From Gelatiniphilus marinus (GTDB lineage: Bacteria; Bacteroidota; Bacteroidia; Flavobacteriales; Flavobacteriaceae), in the NCBI RefSeq assembly GCF_042678305.1, contig NZ_JBHUDT010000003.1: DNA of 64,000 nucleotides, one strand, 5' to 3'. Position numbers and translations under genes: made by a program. The notes below the pieces were generated by a model that was not told the origin of the DNA, searched no databases, and saw nothing but the letters and a program-made list of their open reading frames with translations. The stretch's first letter is position 1. Every line of letters starts with the position of its first letter. Below are positions 1 to 9,334 of this stretch, piece after piece.

Positions 1-352
1 GGTTAATTTGTAATTCTTTACCTATTTTTTCTCTTACATTTATAAAATCTTCGCCAGCATTATTTTGAAGTTTTTTTAATTCTGCGGTAAGTTCAGAGGG
101 TAATAAATCATCTCTATCACTAAATAATTGCCCTAATTTTATATAAGTTGGTCCCAAATCTGAAATAGCCATTCTAATACGTGCATAAACAGAAAGTGAT
201 TTTATTCTATCTATTTTTTCATTTGCATGAATAAATTTCTTAGGTATTATCTTGTCGATACTACTATGTGAAATAATATCTTCGAATCCATATTTTGAGA
301 GTACCGAAGCTATTTTAATAGTTCTAGTTATTTTATTAGTATTATTTCCCAT
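1..352 (-). CDS. AarF/UbiB (ABC1) family atypical kinase, N-terminal part only
   Basis: The frame starts at an ATG at 350-352 on the minus strand and runs off the left edge, so only about the first 117 residues are visible and the C-terminal kinase core is missing. The visible protein contains a GPTYIKLGQLFSDRDDLLP-type segment, which matches the conserved N-terminal KxGQ region of the ABC1/AarF/UbiB atypical kinases. In Proteobacteria UbiB supports ubiquinone synthesis; flavobacteria use menaquinone, so the exact role here is open. It lies 35 bp downstream of the MscS gene on the same strand and may be its co-transcribed partner. Family assignment is fairly firm. Function is inferred only from the family. 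Confidence 0.75.
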   Translation of the reverse strand, partial: MGNNTNKITRTIKIASVLSKYGFEDIISHSSIDKIIPKKFIHANEKIDRIKSLSVYARIRMAISDLGPTYIKLGQLFSDRDDLLPSELTAELKKLQNNAGEDFINVREKIGKELQIN

Positions 353-387
353 TATGATTTATATGTTTTGTTTTGCCTATTATAGAT

Positions 388-1494
388 TTAACTTGAGCTT
401 TGTGTTGTTTGTGAGACCTTATCTTTAAAAACCAAAGTGCGATGTGGAAACGGTATTTCTATACCTTCTTTATCAAAACGTTTTTTAACACTTTCGTAGA
501 GATCACATTTCATTGCAAATGCTTCTTCAAAATTGTTTGCCCAAGCCCAAGCTCTTAAAGTAACCTCAGAATCATTTAAACCAATAACACGTACCTTTAC
601 TTTTTTTTCATTATTATATTTATCTAATTCACTTCTATTGTCTATCAAATATGGATGGCTTTCACATTCTTCTCTTATGATATGTTTTGCCAAATCGATG
701 TCGCTGTCATAAGAAATACCTATTTCAATCCATTGACAACACTTGCGTTCCCCTAAATCATAATTGACTAATTTTTCTTTGTTTATAATGGCATTAGGAA
801 TTACTATCATCTTATTTTCATAATCTCTAATTACAGTATGGCGCAATGTAATGTCGGTAACGGTACCTATCATGGTTTGATCTACCTTAATAATATCTCC
901 TATCTTAAAAGGCTTAAACGAAACAATAAAAAAACCGCCTATAAGGTTTGCTAGTGCTTCTTGAGAAGCAACTCCAGCTATAATAGCAATAATACCTGCT
1001 CCACTTAAAACGGTTTGAGCTATATCTCTTAATGATGGAAAAGCTAGTATTGCTAATAATGTTCCAAGAAAGTAAACACAAACAATTGCTACATACCTTA
1101 AAAACTTATAACTTGTAGCATCTTGTTGTTGTGCTGTCTTTTCTTTTATTTTTTTAGAAAACCATAATTGCACAAAAGAGGCTATTACTAGGGTTAGCAC
1201 TGCAATAACACCCAAATACAAGACAAGGAAAAAATTGGTTGTGGCCGTCTTATAATGTTCTTCATCGATAAAAATAAAAGCAAGAGCCATAATCCCTAAG
1301 ACGATCCAAAGTGCATTTAAAATACGTTTGGTTAAATGGATTGTTTTTGGGTCTTCATTAGGGTATTTTTTAAGCGCTAGCTTTTCAAGTTTATTGTGCA
1401 ATAATTTTGTTAAAAAACGTAAAAACACCACCACAGCAATTACGATAAACATATAAAAAATGGACTGCTTATAGTTGTTGTAAAATTCTATCAT
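388..1494 (-). CDS. MscS family mechanosensitive ion channel
   Basis: This 368-residue protein opens with hydrophobic membrane segments (about residues 10-30, 57-77 and 90-110). It then has the diagnostic glycine- and alanine-rich pore helix with the ASQEALANLIGGFFI run, followed by the beta domain segment FKIGDIIKV and a soluble C-terminal domain. This architecture is that of small-conductance mechanosensitive channels of the inner membrane, which release solutes on hypo-osmotic shock. The last 15 residues are polar (KVSQTTQSSS) and look unstructured. It is on the same strand as the patatin and RND genes upstream and the UbiB-like gene downstream. The start at 1494 is supported by the immediately following hydrophobic stretch. 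Family certain, physiological role inferred. Confidence 0.9.
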   Translation of the reverse strand: MIEFYNNYKQSIFYMFIVIAVVVFLRFLTKLLHNKLEKLALKKYPNEDPKTIHLTKRILNALWIVLGIMALAFIFIDEEHYKTATTNFFLVLYLGVIAVLTLVIASFVQLWFSKKIKEKTAQQQDATSYKFLRYVAIVCVYFLGTLLAILAFPSLRDIAQTVLSGAGIIAIIAGVASQEALANLIGGFFIVSFKPFKIGDIIKVDQTMIGTVTDITLRHTVIRDYENKMIVIPNAIINKEKLVNYDLGERKCCQWIEIGISYDSDIDLAKHIIREECESHPYLIDNRSELDKYNNEKKVKVRVIGLNDSEVTLRAWAWANNFEEAFAMKCDLYESVKKRFDKEGIEIPFPHRTLVFKDKVSQTTQSSS

Positions 1495-1539
1495 ATGGTT
1501 TTGTTATTATGTCTTAGATAACTTCATAGAATTTTGAAG

Positions 1540-2067
1540 TTATTTTACTATTAATTTTTCTACTACATTTTCGCCGGTAATAAAATCTTTTCCTGAGAAC
1601 AAAACATATTTAGCTTTTGTTTTTAGGGAAGTTGAACCTTCTTTAAGTTGAACAAACATGCTATCTAAGTATAGTTTACACTTGTTTATAGTTACATAAA
1701 CTCTAGGTTTTTCTTTATCACTAAAAGTGAGATAGAATTTTAACTTTGATGATGCTGCCAAATGCATTTCTATAAGATTTGGCGCAATTAATTTCGTAAT
1801 CATTCCGTAAGCAAATTGCTTTTGAATTTTATTCAATGGTTTTTTAGCACCGTCTTCTGTATAGACTATTCTATACTCATTAATTGGATTCTCAGTGCTA
1901 ATAAAATCTCCTTCCATATTTGCATCATATACATAAGTATTATAGTTATTACTATGTTGTATATAAAAAAGTCTTGATGCTGTTTTTTCAGGTACCGGGT
2001 AATTTTCCTGTGAAAAGAGGATGGAATTAATAAAAAAGCAAAAGAAAAAAGAAAAAAAAGTTTTCAT
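1540..2067 (-). CDS. small secreted protein of unknown function
   Basis: The frame is open further upstream, but the ATG at 2065-2067 gives a clear signal peptide (MKTFFSFFFCFFINSILFSQ). It also avoids overlap with the patatin gene, so a 175-residue product is proposed. The mature part has no motif I recognise. It contains a tyrosine-rich start, a GDFISTENPINEYRIVYTEDGAKKPLN-like stretch and a lysine-rich C-terminus (shown in part only). It is probably exported to the periplasm or beyond. Its position between patatin and MscS genes on the same strand suggests co-expression but does not reveal a function. Confidence 0.65.
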   Translation of the reverse strand: MKTFFSFFFCFFINSILFSQENYPVPEKTASRLFYIQHSNNYNTYVYDANMEGDFISTENPINEYRIVYTEDGAKKPLNKIQKQFAYGMITKLIAPNLIEMHLAASSKLKFYLTFSDKEKPRVYVTINKCKLYLDSMFVQLKEGSTSLKTKAKYVLFSGKDFITGENVVEKLIVK

Positions 2068-2104
2068 ACAAAATTCTATTTGTTTGTTTTCAATAGAAAA
2101 TAAA

Positions 2105-2869
2105 TTAATCAAGGAAACGTAACAATTCATTCTTTTTTTCTTTAGCATAAACATACCCAGTCTGGTATATTTCATCTGCTTTTTTGAAATCGAAAATTCC
2201 ATAGTCTCTAATACTTGGTGGTTCTATATATACATCGCATTTATATTTTTGAGTTTCTACAGAGTTGCCAATTGCTATTTGAACTGTTCTTTCAATAATT
2301 TGTTTATAACCTATTTTACCTTCTATGGTGTTTATGCGATTTACATTGACGCCAATAATTTTATCGACTTTACCTTCTAAAATATTTACAGGAAAATTAT
2401 TTAAAATACCACCATCACTAAGGTAGATTCCTTCAAATAAAACAGGTTGAAAAACCAATGGTACACAACAAGAAGCTTTTACAGCTGTGGCTAATGAACC
2501 TTCATTAAAAATTTTTAATTTTCCGTTATTCAAATCTGTTGCTGTGATAAATAATGGAATTTCTAATGACTCCAACGTTTCCTGAGCAATATGTTTTTTA
2601 ATTATATTCTCGAATATATCTGTTGAAAATAATCCTACACCTTGTCGTTTAAATAGGCTTGAATAATTAAAGAATTTTTCAGATTTTCCTATTTTAAAAA
2701 TTTGTTTAGGCTCAAAGCCTGCTGCATAAAATGCTCCAACTAAAGCACCTGCGCTTGTACCAGAAATAACAGAAGGTTTTATGCCTAACTCTGTTAAATA
2801 CTGTAACACGCCAAGATGTGCCATACCACGAATACCGCCTCCAGAAAGTGCTAAACCTAGTTTACTCAT
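2105..2869 (-). CDS. patatin-like phospholipase (RssA/YlbK type)
   Basis: The 254-residue protein carries all parts of the patatin catalytic machinery. These are the oxyanion-hole loop LSGGGIRGMAHLG near residues 8-20, the nucleophile elbow GTSAG with Ser39, and the DGG motif in YLSDGGILNNF near residue 152 that supplies the catalytic Asp of the Ser-Asp dyad. No signal peptide is visible, so a cytoplasmic lipid acyl hydrolase is likely. The length matches compact bacterial patatins without extra domains. A terminator-like hairpin (2881-2920) lies between it and the coiled-coil gene, so it may be expressed separately from the efflux genes. The natural substrate is unknown. Confidence 0.9.
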   Translation of the reverse strand: MSKLGLALSGGGIRGMAHLGVLQYLTELGIKPSVISGTSAGALVGAFYAAGFEPKQIFKIGKSEKFFNYSSLFKRQGVGLFSTDIFENIIKKHIAQETLESLEIPLFITATDLNNGKLKIFNEGSLATAVKASCCVPLVFQPVLFEGIYLSDGGILNNFPVNILEGKVDKIIGVNVNRINTIEGKIGYKQIIERTVQIAIGNSVETQKYKCDVYIEPPSIRDYGIFDFKKADEIYQTGYVYAKEKKNELLRFLD

Positions 2870-2880
2870 TTTATTATTTT

Positions 2881-2920
2881 AAAACAACCCTTGACGTTTT
2901 AATGACAAGGATTGTTTTTT
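2881..2920 (-). terminator. hairpin with T-run between coiled-coil and patatin genes
   Basis: Read on the minus strand, ACAATCCTTG and CAAGGGTTGTTTT form a stem with one mismatch around a short AT-rich loop, followed by T residues. It sits directly after the stop of the coiled-coil gene (2922) and before the patatin start, as expected for a rho-independent terminator. It would split the minus-strand gene train into an efflux unit and a patatin-MscS unit. Confidence 0.6.
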
Positions 2921-2921
2921 A

Positions 2922-3533
2922 TTATAGAGACTTAAACGCTTTTTTTAAATGTTTGTAAGATTGTGATACTTCTTTTTTAAAGTTGTCCAACTTTTCTGTA
3001 GCCTGTTCTTTTTCCTCATCAAGTTTTGAAGCAAATTCTTTGAATTTTTCGGTAGCTGCTTCCATACTATTCTTATATTCTTGTGTTAGTTCAACTTTTT
3101 TTCCTGATATGTTTTTTTCCAAAAGTTCTAGTTGTAACTTGGATTTTTGAGAAATAGCATTAAATAATTGATTTGTTCTTTTAGTTTGAGGGCTATTTTT
3201 AATACTTTTCTTCGCATCATTAATAGCATTAACAATATTTTTCTTTTGCGTTTCAAAAGCTTCTTTTGAATAAGTAACATCTTCATCTAAGTGTTCTTCA
3301 ATTTTTTCTAAATTGTTTTTTATAAACACCTCTGTTTCTTTAAGTTCGTGAGCTAGTTCAATTTTAACTTCATGAATATTTTTCTTTAAATCTGCTTTTG
3401 CCTTTTTAAATTCATCATTCATTTCTGCTTTACCAAGAGAAACTTGAACCGCTAAACGGTCTAATTCTTGTTGATCTTTTATTAGCTTTTCAGCTATTCT
3501 TACTCTAATTGGTTTTTGTGATTTTTTTTCCAT
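2922..3533 (-). CDS. coiled-coil protein of unknown function
   Basis: The 203-residue protein is almost entirely charged Lys/Glu/Asp-rich helix with heptad-like leucine and isoleucine spacing. It has no cysteine and no signal peptide or membrane segment. It resembles apolipoprotein- or sll1863-like stress coiled-coil proteins in composition only. It lies 29 bp downstream of the TolC-like gene and is followed by a terminator, so it is probably the last gene of the efflux transcript. No catalytic motif is visible and the function is unknown. Confidence 0.75.
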   Translation of the reverse strand: MEKKSQKPIRVRIAEKLIKDQQELDRLAVQVSLGKAEMNDEFKKAKADLKKNIHEVKIELAHELKETEVFIKNNLEKIEEHLDEDVTYSKEAFETQKKNIVNAINDAKKSIKNSPQTKRTNQLFNAISQKSKLQLELLEKNISGKKVELTQEYKNSMEAATEKFKEFASKLDEEKEQATEKLDNFKKEVSQSYKHLKKAFKSL

Positions 3534-3562
3534 TTTGTTTATTTTTTAAGGTTAATCTTTTT

Positions 3563-4843
3563 TTATTTAAAATCTCCAATTGCTTTTTTATAATTGGCTT
3601 CACTTATTCGATAATTTGCTATAGCATCAATAACGTCTGAATATGCTTGCTGCCAAAGCACTTGCGCTTCCAAAACATCTTTTCCCGTTACGGTTCCAAC
3701 ATCAAAGCGATCTTGATTTAATCTTAAATTTTCATCAGCTTGTTGTAACGATTTTTCTGTAATTTCAACTTTTTGTATTGCCTGTTGAAGCTCTAAATAG
3801 GCATTTTGAATTTGAAGTGACAATAATTCTTCGGTTTCTTCCAATTCTAATTTTTGTGCTTCGACTTTGAATTCTTGTTCCTTCACTTTTTTCTTTCTGC
3901 TTCCCCAATCAAATATGGGTATATTGACATTTAACAAACCGTAGTAAGAGGTTAAATCATTACTTCCATCTGTGAAATTAATTTGTTTGCCATTAGCATA
4001 GATTCCGCTTACATTAAGTCCAATTGTTGGCTTTCTGTCAGCTTCTAAAATTTTAGATTGTAACTCTTCAATTTCAACAGCTTTTTTAAGCATTTTTATT
4101 TCTGGTCTATTATCAATTGCTGTTGATTGTGAAACTTCATCTAATAAAATAACATCATTACTAATAGTATCCTTTACTAAAAAATCTATGTTGGGCATAC
4201 CTGTTAATTGTGCCATCTTCAGTTTTAGCAGTTTAAGCCCATCTTTTGCCTTTGTTAAATCTAGTTCTGCCTGGTTTAATTGTACTTGTACACGTAAAAC
4301 ATCGTTTTTATATATAATACCGGCATTGTATGAGTTAGTTAAATCCTTTAATAATTCTGTTAATAACGCTTTATATTTATTAGCTAACTCTACTTTGCTT
4401 TTTACATTTATTATTTGCCAATACGTTGTTTCAACATTTAAAAGCACTTCGCTATCTGTTAGTTCTTTTTGTGAAGTATACAAATCCACTGCTGTAGAAC
4501 TCATTTGTTTAGCCGTGTTTATTTTACCACCCGCATAAATTACTTGAGTAACTCCTAAAGAGGCGTTTGCGAAAAACTCTGGCAGTAATGTATTTAATGG
4601 GTCGCCAACATGAACTCCCATACCACTTGCTTCTACGAAGGGTTTGTCTGATGCATAAACCGATGACTTCGCAGCTTTGGCTGCTTCAATGGTCTTATCT
4701 GCTTTTTTAATTTTTTTATTATTAGATAAGGCCAATGATTTTGCTTCTTCTAAACTCAACAACCTATCTTGGGCTATAGCCTGGTGAAAAGTGGTGAAAA
4801 CCAACAAAAAAACTATTGATAGCGTATATTTATATGTACTCAT
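3563..4843 (-). CDS. TolC family outer membrane efflux protein
   Basis: This 426-residue protein has a signal peptide (residues 1-24, ending near AIAQ) followed by two homologous helical repeats with the TolC signatures. These include LSLEEAKSLALSNNKKIK at the start of the first repeat and a second repeat ending in NLRLNQDRFDVGTVTGKDVLEAQ. It should form the trimeric outer membrane duct of the RND pump encoded immediately upstream (permease 4951-8151, adaptor 8166-9179). Length and repeat layout are normal for the family. The order adaptor-permease-duct on one strand supports a single tripartite system. Confidence 0.92.
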   Translation of the reverse strand: MSTYKYTLSIVFLLVFTTFHQAIAQDRLLSLEEAKSLALSNNKKIKKADKTIEAAKAAKSSVYASDKPFVEASGMGVHVGDPLNTLLPEFFANASLGVTQVIYAGGKINTAKQMSSTAVDLYTSQKELTDSEVLLNVETTYWQIINVKSKVELANKYKALLTELLKDLTNSYNAGIIYKNDVLRVQVQLNQAELDLTKAKDGLKLLKLKMAQLTGMPNIDFLVKDTISNDVILLDEVSQSTAIDNRPEIKMLKKAVEIEELQSKILEADRKPTIGLNVSGIYANGKQINFTDGSNDLTSYYGLLNVNIPIFDWGSRKKKVKEQEFKVEAQKLELEETEELLSLQIQNAYLELQQAIQKVEITEKSLQQADENLRLNQDRFDVGTVTGKDVLEAQVLWQQAYSDVIDAIANYRISEANYKKAIGDFK

Positions 4844-4869
4844 AATTTGTTTTAAGTTTTTCTAAAAGA

Positions 4870-4942
4870 ACTATAGAAACTACTGCTTTATATAAAAAGA
4901 GGGATTATTGCTATTAATCTTTTAAAACAGTAGTCCTATAGT
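4870..4942 (-). repeat. long imperfect hairpin between RND permease and TolC genes
   Basis: ACTATAGAAACTACTGCTTT at 4870-4889 is an imperfect inverted copy of AAAACAGTAGTCCTATAGT at 4924-4942, enclosing about 34 nt. It fills the only sizeable gap between permease and TolC genes. It could attenuate transcription or set mRNA stability so that the two cistrons are expressed unequally. Only the base pairing is seen; the role is inferred. Confidence 0.5.
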
Positions 4943-4950
4943 ATTCTTAT

Positions 4951-7900
4951 TTATTTCTTGATTCGTTTTTTTAATTTATGCTTCATCACTTCTAATTTGC
5001 GAAGTGTTCTACTCTTCTTTTTAGGTTTATACAAGATGGTTTCAAATACTTCTGCATTAGGATGAGGATGTACTTCATCTGGTTGAGGATTAACAAATTT
5101 GTAATAGAGTATAGGTACTATAAATAAGGTTAATACCATAGAAACTATTAAACCAACTGCTAATACACTTCCTAAAGGTGCCCATAGCGGTGATTTACCC
5201 ACTATCATTGGAACCACACCAATAGCTGCTGCTGCAGATGTTAAAAAGATTGGACGCATTCGTCTTTTACCTGAAGCTTTAGCTGCTGCTTTTACGGTAT
5301 AACCGTGTTCTAATACCAATTCATCTGCATAATCCACCAAAATAATTCCGTTTCTTACTACGATACCAATTAGACTAATAATTCCCATAAAGGCCGTAAA
5401 ACCAATTGGATTCCCTGTAAGTAACAGCCCCAAGAATGCTCCTAATAAACTCAACGGAAATGTTGCTAAAACAATTAATACTTTTGTAAAATCCTTAAAT
5501 TGAAATAAAAGCACTAAAAAGATGAGAATTAAACTTATACCTAAAGAAGCCATCATGTGTGGTGCAGTTTCATTGGTGCTTTCGTACTCACCTCCATAGT
5601 TGATTGATATGCCTTCTGGTAATTGTAATGCATTAATTTTAGGCATAATGTCATTTTGAATTGTTGCAGCTTTTATGCCCAATTGCGCTTCAGCTCTAAC
5701 CGTTAATGTTCTTAAACCATTTCTATGTGTGATAGCTCCTGTATGCCACTCAGGTGTAATGTCTGCCACTTCTCTTAAAGGCACTTTTGTGCCAAATACT
5801 GTAGGTATGTTTAAAGCTCCTAAATCGTTAAAGTTTTCACGGTTTTCAGCGTCAAAACGCAAAAGAATATCAATAGCTTTATCTCCCTCATATAACGTAG
5901 AAACTGGATACCCTTTTAAGCCTGCTCCCAAAGTTTGCGAAACCATTGCATTTGTTACTCCTAAACGATTTGCCTTATCGTCATTTAAATTTACTTTTAC
6001 TCCATAATAATCATCTTGATACGATGTTCTTACCCAGTTTGTACCTTTTGCTTCTTCTAAAATTGTTTTTACTTGCTCAGCTACTTGTTTTTGTTTAATT
6101 AAATCCTCACCTACAATTCTTACTTCAACAGGTGCCGGTGTTTCTTTCATTGAAAGTTGTCTTATACGTATATAACCATCTGGAACAAAACCTTCGAATT
6201 TTTTAATGTACTCATCTGCCAATTCTTGTGTGGCTTCTTTACCTGTTGTAGTTATAAATATTTGGGCAAAGTTTTTACGAGGAAATTCTGGTGCATACGT
6301 AGAATGAAATCTTGGGGAACTAGTACCAACAAAACTAGCTACACCCAAAACTCTTTCATCTTGTTTTATTTCATTCTCAACACGTGTTACTACATCTTCC
6401 GTTTGTTTTAAATTTCCTCCATTAGGTAACCAAACTTCTATGTTAAACTGATTTCTTTCTGCAGTTGGAAACAATTCCTGCTCTAATCCCATTGCTACTA
6501 AAACTGCTAATACAACAGATAAAAAACCAATAAATAATGTTGCTTTTGGCCATCTAAAGCTATAATCTAGTGCATTGTTAAATACATGCTGCAACCTATC
6601 TAACATACTTTTTTTATCTCCATCACTTACCTTGTGTTTTAATCCTTTTTTTATAAAGACATAGCACATATATGGTGTTAACAATAATGCTACTAACAAC
6701 GAAGCAAATAGTGCAACAGCAACAGCAATAGGTAAAGCTTGTATAAATTCCTTAGCTAAGCCATTTAAGAAAAAAGCTAATGGTAAGAAAGCAAAAATAA
6801 TTGCCATGGTTGCTGTAAAAATTGGCACCATTAATTGAGTAGCACTTTGCCAAGCAGCTGTCCATCTATCTTCTCCTTCATCTAATTTTTCAATGTAATT
6901 ATCTACAACTACAATGGCATTATCCACTACCATACCCAATACTATAATTAAGGCTGCTAATGTTACCTGATGAATTTCTATACCAATAACATTTAAAACT
7001 CCAAATGTTATAACAATAGCTATAGGACATGCCACTGCCGAAACTATTGCCACCCTGAATGGTAATAACAGAATTACCACAATAATTACTGCTACAATTG
7101 CAATAACAAATTCTAGCATAAAGTGGCTAATACTTCCTTTTACAACTGAAGGCTGATCTACAATAGTAGTAACTTGAACATCTTGAGGTAATTGTTTTTT
7201 TACTTCATTGATTTTTTCTGTTATTTTCTCTCCAAATTGGACGATGTTATTACCTGGTTGCATCTCTACAGTTAACATCATTACTTTTTGATCATCAACT
7301 TTAATAAAGCTTGACACTTCTTCGTAACGACGTTCAATAGATGCCACATCTTTTAAGCGAACCACTTTACCATCTGGACTACTATACACAATTTGATTAC
7401 CTAAATCAGCTTCATTTTTATATTGATTTTTGGCAAAAACAGAGACCTCAGAATCTTCTAAAGTAATACCACCAGAATATCCAGTATTATTTTGCATTTG
7501 AATAACTTGAGCAATAGTTGAAAAATCGAAACCATATTGTTTCATTTTTTCGTCTTGTACCGTTACGTAAATCTGCTGTTTTTGTCCTCCATAACGTTTT
7601 ATTTTTGATGTTTCGTTAATGGTTTTTAAACCATCTTCTAACTCATCTAAATACGTTTCAATTTCTGCATAACTGCGTCCTGGTGCGGAAACTGTTATCA
7701 TTTGTGCAACTACGTCTCCAAAGTCACTATTTACTATTGGGCCAATCATTCCTTGAGGAAGTGTGTAATTTTGCCTAAATGTGGTATTTAAACCATGTTG
7801 TAAAGTCGCCCAAAAACCATCAGTATCTTTTACATTTTCATTTAACTCAACTGTTACAATTACTTGTCCTTCTTTTGTTTCAGAAATTGTTTTTTCCTTT

Positions 7901-8151
7901 CTAACCTCCTCAAAACCAAATAAAAACTGTTCAATCTGATTGGTTAATTGTTGTTCTACCTGCAACTCGTCTGCGCCAGGAAATGCTGCTATTACCAAAC
8001 CTTTACGAACCGTAATTTGTGGATCTTCACTTCGAGCCATAGTCGCTAAAGCATATATTCCCAAAATCATTAACAATATCGTAAGTACAATGGTTACCTG
8101 ACGGTATTTCATTGCAGCCTCTATAAAGTTTATTTTTACTTTTTTCATCAT
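4951..8151 (-). CDS. RND (HAE1/AcrB-type) efflux pump permease
   Basis: The 1066-residue protein has the layout of hydrophobe/amphiphile efflux RND permeases. There is an N-terminal TM1 (RQVTIVLTILLMILGIYAL), a large periplasmic porter loop, TM2-TM6, a second periplasmic loop and TM8-TM12, then a basic C-terminal tail. The TM4 motif reads GMVVDNAIVVVDN near residue 410, so the Asp pair of AcrB appears as Asp-Asn. Proton-driven drug or metabolite export across the envelope is the family role. The adaptor starts 14 bp upstream and the TolC-like duct follows. The substrate cannot be told from sequence. Confidence 0.93.
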   Translation of the reverse strand: MMKKVKINFIEAAMKYRQVTIVLTILLMILGIYALATMARSEDPQITVRKGLVIAAFPGADELQVEQQLTNQIEQFLFGFEEVRKEKTISETKEGQVIVTVELNENVKDTDGFWATLQHGLNTTFRQNYTLPQGMIGPIVNSDFGDVVAQMITVSAPGRSYAEIETYLDELEDGLKTINETSKIKRYGGQKQQIYVTVQDEKMKQYGFDFSTIAQVIQMQNNTGYSGGITLEDSEVSVFAKNQYKNEADLGNQIVYSSPDGKVVRLKDVASIERRYEEVSSFIKVDDQKVMMLTVEMQPGNNIVQFGEKITEKINEVKKQLPQDVQVTTIVDQPSVVKGSISHFMLEFVIAIVAVIIVVILLLPFRVAIVSAVACPIAIVITFGVLNVIGIEIHQVTLAALIIVLGMVVDNAIVVVDNYIEKLDEGEDRWTAAWQSATQLMVPIFTATMAIIFAFLPLAFFLNGLAKEFIQALPIAVAVALFASLLVALLLTPYMCYVFIKKGLKHKVSDGDKKSMLDRLQHVFNNALDYSFRWPKATLFIGFLSVVLAVLVAMGLEQELFPTAERNQFNIEVWLPNGGNLKQTEDVVTRVENEIKQDERVLGVASFVGTSSPRFHSTYAPEFPRKNFAQIFITTTGKEATQELADEYIKKFEGFVPDGYIRIRQLSMKETPAPVEVRIVGEDLIKQKQVAEQVKTILEEAKGTNWVRTSYQDDYYGVKVNLNDDKANRLGVTNAMVSQTLGAGLKGYPVSTLYEGDKAIDILLRFDAENRENFNDLGALNIPTVFGTKVPLREVADITPEWHTGAITHRNGLRTLTVRAEAQLGIKAATIQNDIMPKINALQLPEGISINYGGEYESTNETAPHMMASLGISLILIFLVLLFQFKDFTKVLIVLATFPLSLLGAFLGLLLTGNPIGFTAFMGIISLIGIVVRNGIILVDYADELVLEHGYTVKAAAKASGKRRMRPIFLTSAAAAIGVVPMIVGKSPLWAPLGSVLAVGLIVSMVLTLFIVPILYYKFVNPQPDEVHPHPNAEVFETILYKPKKKSRTLRKLEVMKHKLKKRIKK

Positions 8152-8165
8152 CTTATTCAGTTCTT

Positions 8166-9179
8166 TTATAGAGACACTGTTTGCCCGTCTTTTAAATTTT
8201 TGTTTCCTGCGATTACAACCGAATCACCTATTGACAAGCCCTTGGTAACTATTACTTCATTTCCTTTAAAACTACCAAGAGACACCCTTTTTTTAATGGC
8301 TTGATTTTCCTTTACGACAAATACATATAGTATATTGTTAGCATCTCTTATAATACTTTCTGAAGGAACTGTAATAACATCTACAGTATTACCTGTATTG
8401 ATTTTTATATTACTAATCATTCCTGGTAATAGTTTATCTTCCTTATTGTCAAGGCGAACTTTTACATTAAAAGTTCTGGTTACAGCATCTGCACTTGGAT
8501 TTACAATAGCTACTTTACCATTAAAAGTTTCATTTAATGAAGAGATTTCAACTTTAGCGTCTGTACCTATTTTGAGTTTAGATATTTCAGATTCAGTAAT
8601 AGAAGCCTTAGCATATACTTTATCTGTTTTCATTACAGTAAAAGCAGGAACACCAGGTGCTGCTGTAGCACCTATTTCTGTCATTTTAGCTGTAATCATT
8701 CCAGAAAAAGGGGCATAAAGTTTAGTGTCTGCTAAATTTTTTGCTGCTAAATTTTTGTTTGCGTTTGCTTGGGCTACAGCCACTTTAACTGCAATAAAAT
8801 CGCGTTCTGGCAAACTACCTTTTTGATATAAACTATTTAATCTTTTGAAGTTATCATTTGCTTGTTCTAAGCCTGCATTTGCTATATCAAATGCATTTTT
8901 ATAGGTGGTTTGGTCTATTGTTGCTAGTAACTGCCCTTTGTTTACTTTTTGACCTTCTTGAACATAAACTTTTGAAATTCTACCGGGAACTGAGAAACCT
9001 AAAGATACTGTGTTATCTGCTTCAATGGTTCCACTATATGTTAGGGATTCCTTTTCTACTGTTGAATTAATTTTTTTAACAGTGACCTTGGGAATCACAA
9101 CTTCTTTTACAGTTTCCTTTTTTTCTGAACAACCTACTAATAATAAAGCCAAAGTTGTAAAGGTGATAATTTGCTTCAT
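8166..9179 (-). CDS. RND efflux periplasmic adaptor (membrane fusion) lipoprotein
   Basis: The 337-residue protein begins with a lipoprotein signal (MKQIITFTTLALLLVGCSEKK, Cys near residue 17). It then has the split lipoyl/barrel-sandwich halves (IEADNTVSLGFSVPGRISKV and LYAPFSGMITAKMTEIGA) around a helical hairpin, and a C-terminal beta-barrel with INPSADAVTRTFNV-like features. It links the inner membrane RND permease to the TolC-like duct. It is the first gene of the efflux operon, preceded by a 155-bp gap that carries two TTGGTCAAAA direct repeats next to the AraC-type regulator gene. The assignment is firm. Confidence 0.92.
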   Translation of the reverse strand: MKQIITFTTLALLLVGCSEKKETVKEVVIPKVTVKKINSTVEKESLTYSGTIEADNTVSLGFSVPGRISKVYVQEGQKVNKGQLLATIDQTTYKNAFDIANAGLEQANDNFKRLNSLYQKGSLPERDFIAVKVAVAQANANKNLAAKNLADTKLYAPFSGMITAKMTEIGATAAPGVPAFTVMKTDKVYAKASITESEISKLKIGTDAKVEISSLNETFNGKVAIVNPSADAVTRTFNVKVRLDNKEDKLLPGMISNIKINTGNTVDVITVPSESIIRDANNILYVFVVKENQAIKKRVSLGSFKGNEVIVTKGLSIGDSVVIAGNKNLKDGQTVSL

Positions 9180-9261
9180 ATTTATTGCTATAATTTTATA
9201 ATAATAGGTTACAAAAGTCCTATTATTGATATAATTACAACAGGTCTACAAAAGGAAAAAA

Positions 9262-9333
9262 TTGGTCAAAATCAGTTATTTTTATTAAAAAAAATAAAAA
9301 AAATGCACTATTAAGGAAGTTTGTTGGTCAAAA
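9262..9333 (-). promoter_or_regulatory. direct repeat TTGGTCAAAA, candidate AraC operator
   Basis: The ten-base sequence TTGGTCAAAA occurs at 9262-9271 and again at 9324-9333 in the gap between the AraC-type regulator and the adaptor gene. The spacing is 62 bp in the same orientation, close to six helical turns. AraC-family proteins bind direct repeats upstream of their targets, so this is a plausible operator of the pump operon. No perfect TAnnTTTG element was found nearby. The repeat is seen; the regulator link is inferred. Confidence 0.45.
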
Positions 9334-9334
9334 C

